Assembly: GCF_000502875.1 (NCBI RefSeq)
Contig: NZ_AYWX01000011.1
Location: forward strand, 149,521 to 213,520
Length of the DNA stretch: 64,000 nt
Direction of reading: 5' to 3'
From: Mesorhizobium sp. L2C084A000
GTDB lineage: Bacteria > Pseudomonadota > Alphaproteobacteria > Rhizobiales > Rhizobiaceae
Shown here: positions 17,537-25,340 of the stretch, one piece after another
How the letters are laid out: each line of letters starts with the position of its first letter
How positions within the stretch are numbered: position 1 is the first letter of the stretch
Position numbers and translations under genes: made by a program
Notes under the pieces: generated by a model
The model's input: only the letters and a program-made list of their open reading frames with translations
What the model was told of the DNA's origin: nothing
Databases searched by the model: none

Positions 17537-18123
17537 TGTTTGCGCCGCTCGCCAAGTTTGGTTTCGAGATAGTCCTCGACCAGCGCGATCGCGGTCGCGG
17601 CATCAGGCACGCCGTCCTTCAGCGCCCGCCTGATGTAGAGCCCGTCGATCATCGCCGCTGTCGCTTCGGCGGCGCGGTCGGCTTCGGCTCTGGGCAAGAT
17701 GCCGACAAGCCCGCTCATCAGGTTCGAATGCAGTCGCCGCGCATAGACCCTGAGCAGTCGGCGCAACGCCGATGATTTCTGCGCCTCGACATAGAAGGCG
17801 AGCCAGGCGGCGATGGTTTCCGGCTGGAACTGGATGTCGGAGAAATTGACGGCGACCACCGCCGAGACGCGCTCGCGCGCGGTGTTGGCCGAACCAAGGG
17901 CGCGCAACGTGTCGGCGGTCAGTTCGGCCAGGATGTGGCGCATCGTTGCCAGCAGCAGCTCGTCCTTGGCGCCGAAATAGTGATGGGCAAGGGCCGACGA
18001 AACCCCTGCGCGCCCGGCGATTTCGGACATGGTCACGTCGAGCGAGCCGCGCTCGCCGATCGCCGAGATCGTCGCGTCGATAAGCGCCTTGCGGCGCAGC
18101 GGTTCCATTCCGATTTTCGGCAT
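17533..18123 (-). CDS. betI: TetR-family repressor of choline-betaine genes
   Basis: A 196-residue TetR-type regulator. The N-terminal helix-turn-helix (about residues 10-55, GSLDVTMSEIAGRAGVSSAL) is typical of BetI, which represses the bet genes until choline is present. First gene of the minus-strand operon. An inverted repeat, ATTGAC-GG-GTCAAT, about 36 bp upstream is a good candidate for its own operator. Confidence 0.92.
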   Translation of the reverse strand: MPKIGMEPLRRKALIDATISAIGERGSLDVTMSEIAGRAGVSSALAHHYFGAKDELLLATMRHILAELTADTLRALGSANTARERVSAVVAVNFSDIQFQPETIAAWLAFYVEAQKSSALRRLLRVYARRLHSNLMSGLVGILPRAEADRAAEATAAMIDGLYIRRALKDGVPDAATAIALVEDYLETKLGERRKQ

Positions 18124-18158
18124 CTTGCAATGATCCCTTTCGAGAAGGATTATTTTTT

Positions 18159-18172
18159 ATTGACGGGTCAAT
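18159..18172 (-). promoter_or_regulatory. Candidate BetI operator
   Basis: An inverted repeat of two 6-bp half sites, ATTGAC and GTCAAT, with a 2-bp spacer. It lies in an A/T-rich stretch 36 bp upstream of betI. The position suits autorepression of the betI operon. The -10/-35 boxes are not clear. Confidence 0.5.
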
Positions 18173-18323
18173 CAACAAAAAAATCAGCACTGGCGTCGCC
18201 TGTACCAAGCGATTGTCTGGTTCCAGCCCTTCACGAGGCGAGCAGGATTGTTTAGATTTGAACAATAGAGGCGAAATGCGCCGTGGCCCACATGCTAGGC
18301 TGGCGCCAAGGATGGAGACCGCC

Positions 18324-19490
18324 ATGACCGCATGCATCGTTGGCTGGGCGCATTCGCGCTTCGGCAAGCTTGAGGGCGAAACGCTCGAAAACCTCATCGT
18401 CAAGGTCGCTACGGACGCGCTCGACCATGCCGGCATTGGTCCGGACGAGGTCGACGAGATCGTGCTCGGCCACTTCAATGCCGGCTTTTCGGCGCAGGAT
18501 TTCACCGCCAGCCTGGTGCTTCAGGCCGACGACCGGCTGCGCTTCAAGCCGGCGACGCGCGTCGAAAACGCTTGCGCCACCGGATCGGCGGCGGTCCGCC
18601 AGGGCATCCGTGCCATCGACGCCAATGCCGCTCGCATCGTGCTGGTGGTCGGCGCGGAGCAGATGACGACAACGCCGGGGCCGGAGATCGGCAAAAACCT
18701 GCTCAAGGCGTCCTATCTGCCCGAGGACGGCGAGACACCGGCGGGTTTCGCTGGCGTCTTCGGCAAGGTCGCGCAGGCCTATTTTCAGCGCTACGGCGAC
18801 CAGTCGGATGCGCTGGCCATGATTGCCGCCAAGAACCACAAGAACGGCGTCGACAATCCCTATGCGCAGATGCGCAAGGATTTCGGCTATGAGTTCTGCC
18901 GCCAGGAGAGCGAGAAGAACCCCTTCGTCGCCGGTCCTCTGAAGCGCACCGACTGCTCGCTGGTCTCCGACGGCGCCGCCGCCCTTATCCTTGCCGACAC
19001 CGCCACGGCGCTGAAGATGCGCCGTGCCGTTGCCTTCCGCGCCAACGAGCATGTGCAGGATTTCCTGCCGATGTCGAAGCGCGACATCCTGACCTTCGAA
19101 GGCTGCGAACAGGCCTGGACCCGGGCGTTGAAATCGGCCGGCGTGACGCTCGACGATCTGTCCTTCGTCGAAACGCATGACTGCTTCACCATTGCCGAAC
19201 TGATCGAGTACGAGGCGATGGGCCTTGCCAAGCCGGGAGAGGGGGCCAAGCTGGCGCTGGACGGCACAACGGCTAGGGATGGTCGCCTGCCGGTCAATCC
19301 CTCCGGCGGGTTGAAGGCCAAGGGCCATCCGATTGGCGCCACGGGCGTGTCGATGCATGTCTTGACCGCCATGCAGCTTGTCGGTGAAGCCGGCGGCATC
19401 CAGGTGCCGGGCGCAAAACTTGGCGGCATCTTCAACATGGGCGGTGCGGCGGTGGCCAACTACGTTTCCATTCTCGACCGGATCAGATAA
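18324..19490 (+). CDS. SCP-2-type thiolase family protein (acetyl-CoA acetyltransferase-like)
   Basis: A 388-residue thiolase superfamily member, probably cleaving or forming acyl-CoA thioesters. The nucleophilic Cys is C84 in ENACATGS. The GHPIGATG motif and the C-terminal NMGGAAVANYVSIL are present, resembling the SCP-2/lipid-transfer thiolase subgroup. ATG 18324 has GGAG 6 nt upstream; an in-frame ATG 12 bp earlier is possible. Asparaginase begins 25 bp downstream, so they may be co-transcribed, though no shared pathway is obvious. Confidence 0.85.
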   Translation: MTACIVGWAHSRFGKLEGETLENLIVKVATDALDHAGIGPDEVDEIVLGHFNAGFSAQDFTASLVLQADDRLRFKPATRVENACATGSAAVRQGIRAIDANAARIVLVVGAEQMTTTPGPEIGKNLLKASYLPEDGETPAGFAGVFGKVAQAYFQRYGDQSDALAMIAAKNHKNGVDNPYAQMRKDFGYEFCRQESEKNPFVAGPLKRTDCSLVSDGAAALILADTATALKMRRAVAFRANEHVQDFLPMSKRDILTFEGCEQAWTRALKSAGVTLDDLSFVETHDCFTIAELIEYEAMGLAKPGEGAKLALDGTTARDGRLPVNPSGGLKAKGHPIGATGVSMHVLTAMQLVGEAGGIQVPGAKLGGIFNMGGAAVANYVSILDRIR

Positions 19491-19515
19491 ACCGCCCGCA
19501 TTTACGGGAGGGTTC

Positions 19516-20520
19516 ATGACAAATCCGGTTCTGATCGAAGTGTTGCGCGGCGCGATCGTCGAGAGCGCGCATCGCGGCTCAGTCGCGGTCTTCGATGGCG
19601 ACGGCAAGCCCGTCTGGGAGATCGGCGACACGGCCAAGCCGGTGTTTCCGCGCTCCGCCGTCAAAGCGATCCAGGCACTGCCATTGGTCGAAAGCGGGGC
19701 GGCGGATGCCTATGGCTTCGGCAACCGCGAACTGGCGCTCGCCTGCGCCTCCCACTCGGGCGAGCCGGCCCATGTCGACCTTGCGCGATCCATGCTGGCC
19801 AAGGCCGGGCTGGACGGATCGGCGCTCGAATGCGGCACGCATTGGCCGTCCAATCATGACGCCGAGATTGCGCTCGCCCGCGCCGGCGGCTCGCCGAACG
19901 CATTGCACAACAATTGTTCCGGCAAGCATTCCGGCTTCCTCTGCACCTGCGTCCACGCCGGCATTGCGCATCGCGGCTATGTCAAGCCGGGACATGGCCT
20001 GCAGGAGATGGTGCGCGACGCCATGCAATCGGTGACGGGCGCTGTCCATGGTGAGGACCAGCGAGCCATTGATGGCTGTTCGATCCCAACCTATGCGGTG
20101 CCGCTCAGGAGCTTCGCGCTCGGCTTTGCCCGCATGGCCACGACATCAGGTTTTGGCCCAGAGCGAGCCAAGGCTGCAAAGCGGCTGCTTTTCGCCTGCA
20201 TGGCCGAGCCCTTCTTCGTTGCCGGCAGCGGCCGCGAAGACGTCGCGCTGATGCAGGCCGCACCAGGGCGGATTTTCACCAAAGGCGGCGCCGAGGGCGT
20301 CCATTGTGCCGCAATTCCGGAGCTCGGTCTCGGCATCGCGCTCAAATGCGACGATGGCGCCGGCCGCGCCGGCGAAGCCATGGCTGCCGCCGTCCTTGCC
20401 AAACTGTTGCGCGCCGACGAGGCCTTGGCGTTCAAGCTGAGCGAATTGGCAAACACGCCCATCGAAAACCGCAACGGTGCCAAGGTCGGGGCGCTGAGGC
20501 CGACAGCGGCCCTCAACTGA
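19516..20520 (+). CDS. Class 3 (Rhizobium-type) L-asparaginase
   Basis: Hydrolyses asparagine to aspartate and ammonia. 334 residues. The residues described for the Rhizobium etli enzyme ReAV appear with an offset of one: catalytic Ser47 and Lys50 in RSAVK, zinc ligands Cys134 and Lys137 in NNCSGKHSG, and Cys188 in DGCSIPTY. FTKGGAEG supplies a later lysine. The start has a strong GGGAGG. No signal peptide is visible, so it is cytoplasmic. The stop overlaps the convergent repeat-protein gene by 8 bp. Confidence 0.92.
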   Translation: MTNPVLIEVLRGAIVESAHRGSVAVFDGDGKPVWEIGDTAKPVFPRSAVKAIQALPLVESGAADAYGFGNRELALACASHSGEPAHVDLARSMLAKAGLDGSALECGTHWPSNHDAEIALARAGGSPNALHNNCSGKHSGFLCTCVHAGIAHRGYVKPGHGLQEMVRDAMQSVTGAVHGEDQRAIDGCSIPTYAVPLRSFALGFARMATTSGFGPERAKAAKRLLFACMAEPFFVAGSGREDVALMQAAPGRIFTKGGAEGVHCAAIPELGLGIALKCDDGAGRAGEAMAAAVLAKLLRADEALAFKLSELANTPIENRNGAKVGALRPTAALN

Positions 20521-21895
20521 CGTGATTGCGCTCGACGGTCAGATGCGCATAGCCGCTATCGTTTGACGAGGCGAGATCGCCTGTCGCCGGCTCGGCCCAG
20601 CGCTGCCCGACAACCGCTCCGTTCAGGGCGCCGTCGATGACATTGTCTGAAATGATGGCCGTACCGGCGCCCTCGACCACGGATACGACGATGCCGGTTC
20701 CGGCCTTGCGGATGATGTTGCCGGTGGCGACGACATTGCGCAGGTACGGGCCCCAGCCGATCTGCATGCCATAGAGCGGCGTGTTCTCGATGACGTTGTT
20801 GGAAACGGTTGTGTCGGCTTCGACGCCGATGCCAACGCCAAACCCTGGCGCGTCGGCAGGGTAGGGGCCGCTGGTCGACAGATTGCGCACAATGTTGCCC
20901 GAGCAGACGCCCATGCGGCCGCCTTCGTTGAAATTGACGATCGAGATGCCGTTGGCGGCACCGTCGACGATGTTGTTGCTGATGATGGCGCCTTCGAACG
21001 AGAATTCGGAATAGACCGCCGTTTCGCCCGAGCGCGAGCAGGTGTTGCCCGATATCTGCAGGTTGCTGGCGCTGTTGGCCCGGATCGCCGAGAAGGCGCA
21101 GTCCGAGACGATGTTGCCCGAGATGACGACATTGCCGGCGCGAAAGGCATTGATGCCGTTGCCGTTCTGCCCGGTTCCGCCTCCGCGTGCCTGGATCCGT
21201 TGGACGCGGTTGCCGGTGACCATGGTGCCGTCTTCCGCCGCCTGCCAGCGGTGCACGAGGATGCCGCCATTGGCGCAATCGGAGACGGTGTTGCCCGTGA
21301 TAGACAGCCCGCCAGCCTCGACCGAGTAAATGCCGGCATCGGCGGCGCCCGATATCTCGCTGCGCTCGACCCGGCCGATCGCGTGTTCCAGCGCCAGCCC
21401 GTTCTTGCCGCTGCCGGTGATCTGGCAATTGTCGATGGCGAGGTGCGCGATGCGGCGCAGATCGAGCAGCCCTTGCGTGTAATCGCCCATCGTGCGGTTC
21501 GAACCATCGAAGACCAGACCGCTGAGTTCGATATTGTCGGCCTGTTCGGCCATGAACAGGTGGCCGTCACCGCCGTAAACGATGCGCGTCGCGCCCGGCA
21601 CGCCGGAAAGCCGCACGCGGCCGGGCAGCGAAAGATTGGAGACGACATAGGTGCCGGGCGGCAGGAATATCGGCATGTCGCGGCTGTTTGCGTCACGCAG
21701 GAGTTTGGCGAAGGCCTTGCTCTGATCGTCTGATGTGCCGGGCTGCACGCCGAGGTCGGTGGCATTGATCGAGCCGCGGATCGAGGCTTTCTCGATGCCA
21801 GTCAGGTTTGCGGCCACCGCCTTGCCAAGCGCAAGCCCCATGACGGCAAAGCCGGCGGTCCCGGTCAGCAGCGTTCGTCTGTTCAACATCGGCAC
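20513..21895 (-). CDS. Tat-exported right-handed parallel beta-helix repeat protein (TIGR03808-like)
   Basis: A 460-residue protein with a twin-arginine signal (NRRTLLTG followed by a hydrophobic stretch and AVAA, about residues 5-29). A pectate-lyase-like repeat region follows, with many N-x-V/I and ISGN repeats of about 22 residues (roughly residues 100-440). It matches the recalled family of twin-arginine translocated repeat proteins of Rhizobiales, whose function is unknown. A periplasmic or surface polysaccharide-binding role is an inference from the fold. It is divergent from the GreA-like gene. Confidence 0.85.
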   Translation of the reverse strand: MPMLNRRTLLTGTAGFAVMGLALGKAVAANLTGIEKASIRGSINATDLGVQPGTSDDQSKAFAKLLRDANSRDMPIFLPPGTYVVSNLSLPGRVRLSGVPGATRIVYGGDGHLFMAEQADNIELSGLVFDGSNRTMGDYTQGLLDLRRIAHLAIDNCQITGSGKNGLALEHAIGRVERSEISGAADAGIYSVEAGGLSITGNTVSDCANGGILVHRWQAAEDGTMVTGNRVQRIQARGGGTGQNGNGINAFRAGNVVISGNIVSDCAFSAIRANSASNLQISGNTCSRSGETAVYSEFSFEGAIISNNIVDGAANGISIVNFNEGGRMGVCSGNIVRNLSTSGPYPADAPGFGVGIGVEADTTVSNNVIENTPLYGMQIGWGPYLRNVVATGNIIRKAGTGIVVSVVEGAGTAIISDNVIDGALNGAVVGQRWAEPATGDLASSNDSGYAHLTVERNHVS

Positions 21896-22010
21896 AGAAT
21901 CCCAGCGTTCAAGCCTGCTTATCGCAGGAATCGTGCCAGCCGTTCTGTCTCTCCTGCCGAGCGCGCGACAATGGCTTGTCGAGCAGCTTCTGCGGGCCTA
22001 AGTTCAGGAA

Positions 22011-22484
22011 ATGAGCAGAGCTTTCACGCGCGAGGAAGACAGCGAAAATGCCATCGCCGGCGTCGGTGAACGGCCAGTCAGCCACCATCGCAATCTGGTG
22101 ACAGAACGCGGCCTGACGCAGATTGAGGACAATCTCGCCGATCTGCGCGATATCTTGGCGAAGGCCGAACGCAAAGCCGACCGCGAGCGCATCGCGGTCG
22201 TGTCGCGCGACCTGCGCTATTGGACCGCCCGGCGTGAAAGCGCCGAACTCTCCGTACCGGAGCCGGGCAGTAACCTTGTGCGCTTCGGCATGGGCGTCAC
22301 GATCGAGAGCAATGACGGCAGGAAGGTGCACTGGAAGATCGTCGGCGAGGACGAGGCCGATCCGGCCAAGGGCACGATTTCCCATGTGTCACCGATGGCT
22401 GTCGCCCTGTTCGGCAAGAAGGTCGGCGACTTGGCCAGCGTCAACGGCAAGGAATGGGAAATCGTCAAGCTTTCCGATGGCTAG
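22011..22484 (+). CDS. GreA/GreB-family transcription elongation factor
   Basis: 157 residues, the usual length. An N-terminal coiled coil (about 25-80, with ERGLTQIEDNLADLRDIL) is followed by the C-terminal FKBP-like domain ending GKEWEIVKLSDG. Gre factors rescue backtracked RNA polymerase by stimulating transcript cleavage. This N-terminus (TREEDSENA) is of the accessory GreA/GreB type in rhizobia, and a main greA probably lies elsewhere. The stop overlaps the convergent doc gene by 4 bp. Confidence 0.88.
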   Translation: MSRAFTREEDSENAIAGVGERPVSHHRNLVTERGLTQIEDNLADLRDILAKAERKADRERIAVVSRDLRYWTARRESAELSVPEPGSNLVRFGMGVTIESNDGRKVHWKIVGEDEADPAKGTISHVSPMAVALFGKKVGDLASVNGKEWEIVKLSDG

Positions 22485-22867
22485 TCTTCAAGCTTGACGA
22501 CATGGTCGCGGAAGAAAGCGGCTGCACCGGCTTCATCGATCTCGCTGGCGGCAACCATCATAACCAACTGGATGATATCCGCAGGATCGGCTTCAATGCT
22601 CAACCCGTTGAAGTAGAGAAACAAGTCTGCTGCGGCAAAAGCAGTGCGTTTGTTGCCGTCAACGAAGGGATGGTTCTTGGCGATACCGAAGAGATACGCC
22701 GATGCTAATTCGCAGAGATCGGGCTCTCCATAGCTCTCTCTCTGTTGCGGCCGGTGGAGCGCCGATTCCAGCATACCCTCATCGCGGATGCCCGGCGCGC
22801 CACCGTGAAGGCGCAATTGCTCAGTGTGAAGCGCCTCGACAAATTCTCGCGAATGATGCTGACTCAC
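22481..22867 (-). CDS. doc: Doc-type Fic-domain toxin
   Basis: A 128-residue death-on-curing family toxin. The Fic motif HPFVDGNKRTAF (about residues 66-77) is complete, so the enzyme is probably active. Doc proteins phosphorylate elongation factor Tu in the P1 Phd-Doc system. The start overlaps the antitoxin stop by 4 bp, showing translational coupling. The partner is an AbrB-type protein, not a Phd type. Confidence 0.92.
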   Translation of the reverse strand: MSQHHSREFVEALHTEQLRLHGGAPGIRDEGMLESALHRPQQRESYGEPDLCELASAYLFGIAKNHPFVDGNKRTAFAAADLFLYFNGLSIEADPADIIQLVMMVAASEIDEAGAAAFFRDHVVKLED

Positions 22868-23094
22868 TTCGCTAGTGCGCGATAAGCAACTTCATATTTT
22901 TTCATCCGTTCGCGAGCTACCTTCATTTTGTTCTCAAATTCTTCAGGATCGCTCGCAAGCCGACGAAGCCGAAGCTCGCCTGCGTTCTCGGCGGCAACAA
23001 GCGTATCCCCTGCTCGAACATTTAGCCGGTCAAGCATTTCCCGGGGCAAAATCACGCCTTCGGAATTGCCGATTTTGCGTACGGTAATGTTCAT
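22864..23094 (-). CDS. AbrB/MazE-family antitoxin
   Basis: A 76-residue protein with an N-terminal swapped-hairpin AbrB domain (IRKIGNSEGVILPREML-type start, residues 5-20 region) and an Arg/Lys-rich C-terminal helix likely to wrap the toxin. It presumably neutralises Doc and represses the operon. The ribosome site AAGGAGG is 6 nt upstream of the ATG. Transcription probably starts from a near-consensus promoter at 23200-23226, with a long hairpin in between. Confidence 0.9.
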   Translation of the reverse strand: MNITVRKIGNSEGVILPREMLDRLNVRAGDTLVAAENAGELRLRRLASDPEEFENKMKVARERMKKYEVAYRALAK

Positions 23095-23109
23095 TTGTGA
23101 CCTCCTTCA

Positions 23110-23175
23110 GTCTCCTCCTGCACGGCTAGTGGACTTGAGTTAACGCTCAAGTCCACTAGCCGTGCAGGAGGAGAC
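23110..23175. repeat. 30-bp perfect inverted repeat in the toxin-antitoxin leader
   Basis: Two arms (23110-23139 and 23146-23175) are exact reverse complements, with a 6-bp spacer TTAACG. The lower arm ends 16 bp before the antitoxin start, next to its ribosome site. No T tract follows on either side, so it is not a standard terminator. As RNA it would form a 30-bp hairpin; as DNA it could extrude as a cruciform or bind a dimeric protein. Confidence 0.95.
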
Positions 23176-23199
23176 ACTCTATATGCTGTTGCAACAGTG

Positions 23200-23226
23200 A
23201 TTATAACGACAAGCGTTGAATGTCAA
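23200..23226 (-). promoter_or_regulatory. Promoter of the antitoxin-doc operon
   Basis: On the minus strand, TTGACA (23226-23221) and TATAAT (23205-23200) are both perfect sigma-70 hexamers, separated by 15 bp, which is shorter than the ideal 17. The -35 box overlaps the mutB stop codon. A 12-bp palindrome CTGTTGCAACAG (23186-23197) covers the expected start site and may be an operator. Confidence 0.7.
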
Positions 23227-25340
23227 GCCAGCAGCCGGTCCAACAAACGATCCGCTGCTTCCGGTATGACCGTGCCCGGCGGGAAGATCTCGGCAGCTCC
23301 CGCCTGCCGCACCGCGTCATAGTCTTGCGGCGGGATGACGCCGCCGGCGACGATCAGCATGTCGCCGCGGCCGAGCTTTTTCAGCGCGTCACGTAGTTCG
23401 GGGATCAGCGTCAGATGTCCCGCCGCCAGCGACGAGGCGCCGACGATGTGGACGTCCTGTGCGACCGCCAGCCTGGCGATCTCATCCGGTGTCTGGAACA
23501 TCGCGCCGACGGTGACGTCGAAGCCGAGATCGGCGAAGGCCGTGGCGATGACCTTCTGGCCACGGTCGTGGCCGTCCTGACCCATCTTGGCGACCAGGAT
23601 GCGCGGCTTGCCGCCGGTCTTCTTCTCGAAGGCGTCAAGCTTGTCCTGCAGACCCTCGACCACGGGATGATCGCCAAGCGCCTTGCGATAGACCCCGGAA
23701 ATGGTCTGCACCGTGGCGACGTGGCGCCCAAACGCCCTTTCCAACGCGAATGAAATCTCGCCGACTGTGGCATTGGCGCGCGCGGCTCGGATGGCGAATT
23801 CCAGCAGGTTTTCATTGCCTTGCGCGGCACGGGTCAGCGCATCGAGCGCGCTTTCGACGGCGGCGACGTCGCGCGTGCCCTTCAGCCGTTGCAGCTTCGA
23901 CAATTGCCGCGCCCTGACTTCGGCATTGTCGATCTTCAGCACGTCGACCTCGATGTCGGACTCGGGCCGATGGGCATTGACGCCGACCAGCATCTGCTCA
24001 CCGGAATCGATGCGCGCCTGCGTGCGTGCGGCGGCTTCCTCGATGCGCAGCTTGGGTATGCCCTGTTCGGTCGCAGCGGCCATGCCGCCGAGCGCCTCGA
24101 CCTCCTCGATATGGGCAAGGGCGCGCGCCGCCAGATCATGCGTCAGCCGTTCGAGATAGGCCGAACCGCCCCACGGGTCGATGATGCGCGTGGTGCCGGA
24201 TTCCTTTTGCAGGATGAGCTGCGTGTTGCGGGCGATCCGCGCCGAATGGTCGGTCGGCAGCGCCATCGCCTCGTCGAAGGAATTGGTGTGCAGCGACTGG
24301 GTATGGCCCTGCGTTGCAGCCATCGCCTCGATCATGGTGCGGATGATGTTGTTGTAGGGATCCTGCGCCGTCAGCGACCAGCCAGAAGTCTGGCAATGGG
24401 TGCGCAGCGACAGCGAGCGCTCGTCCTTGGGCGAAAAATTCTTCTGCATCAGGGTCGCCCACAACAGGCGCGCAGCCCGCAGCTTGGCGACTTCCATGAA
24501 GAAATTCATGCCGATGGCCCAGAAGAAGGACAGGCGAGGCGCAAAGCGGTCGATGTCGAGGCCCGCCGCGACGCCGGCGCGGGCATACTCGATGCCATCG
24601 GCGATCGTGTAGGCGAGCTCAAGGTCGGCCGTCGCGCCGGCCTCCTGCATGTGATAGCCGGAGATCGATATCGAATTGAACTTCGGCATGTTCTTCGATG
24701 TGTATGAGAAGATGTCCGACACGATCCGCATCGAAGGTTTCGGCGGATAGATGTAGGTGTTGCGGACCATGAATTCCTTCAAAATGTCGTTCTGAATGGT
24801 CCCGGCGAGATCCTTCTGCGCAACGCCTTGTTCTTCCGCAGCGACGATGTAAAGCGCCATGATCGGCAGCACCGCGCCGTTCATCGTCATCGATACCGTC
24901 ATCTCGTCGAGCGGAATGCCGTCGAAGAGCTGCCGCATGTCGAGGATGGAATCGATGGCGACGCCCGCCATGCCGACATCGCCGGCAACGCGCGGATGAT
25001 CGCTGTCATAGCCGCGATGCGTGGCGAGATCGAAGGCGACCGACAACCCTTTCTGGCCGGCGGCAAGGTTGCGTCGGTAAAAAGCGTTGGAATCTTCGGC
25101 CGTCGAGAAACCGGCATATTGCCGGATCGTCCAGGGCTGCTGGACATACATGGTCGGGTAGGGGCCGCGCACGAAGGGCGGCAGGCCGGGATAGGTGTCG
25201 AGATGCGGCAGCCCCTTGAGATCGCTTTGATTGTACAGATGCTTGGCAATGAGCCCTTCCGGCGTGGTCCGCTGGCCTTTGACCTCGACAGGCGTGCGGC
25301 GTGGCGGGATCCAGCCGATCTGGCCGAAGTCCGGGATCAA
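23223..25340 (-). CDS. mutB: Methylmalonyl-CoA mutase, large (B12-binding) subunit
   Basis: Adenosylcobalamin-dependent interconversion of methylmalonyl-CoA and succinyl-CoA. 705 residues. The catalytic TIM barrel includes the N-terminal PWTIRQYAGFSTAEDSNAFY. The C-terminal cobalamin domain carries the base-off motif DGHDRG. The start overlaps the end of the small subunit by 4 bp, so expression is coupled. It supports propionate and odd-chain or branched-chain catabolism. Confidence 0.95.
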   Translation of the reverse strand: MIPDFGQIGWIPPRRTPVEVKGQRTTPEGLIAKHLYNQSDLKGLPHLDTYPGLPPFVRGPYPTMYVQQPWTIRQYAGFSTAEDSNAFYRRNLAAGQKGLSVAFDLATHRGYDSDHPRVAGDVGMAGVAIDSILDMRQLFDGIPLDEMTVSMTMNGAVLPIMALYIVAAEEQGVAQKDLAGTIQNDILKEFMVRNTYIYPPKPSMRIVSDIFSYTSKNMPKFNSISISGYHMQEAGATADLELAYTIADGIEYARAGVAAGLDIDRFAPRLSFFWAIGMNFFMEVAKLRAARLLWATLMQKNFSPKDERSLSLRTHCQTSGWSLTAQDPYNNIIRTMIEAMAATQGHTQSLHTNSFDEAMALPTDHSARIARNTQLILQKESGTTRIIDPWGGSAYLERLTHDLAARALAHIEEVEALGGMAAATEQGIPKLRIEEAAARTQARIDSGEQMLVGVNAHRPESDIEVDVLKIDNAEVRARQLSKLQRLKGTRDVAAVESALDALTRAAQGNENLLEFAIRAARANATVGEISFALERAFGRHVATVQTISGVYRKALGDHPVVEGLQDKLDAFEKKTGGKPRILVAKMGQDGHDRGQKVIATAFADLGFDVTVGAMFQTPDEIARLAVAQDVHIVGASSLAAGHLTLIPELRDALKKLGRGDMLIVAGGVIPPQDYDAVRQAGAAEIFPPGTVIPEAADRLLDRLLA

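Noticed and set aside
23110..23175. The long inverted repeat as a terminator of mutB
   Set aside because: It has no T tract on the minus strand and sits downstream of a strong promoter for the next operon.
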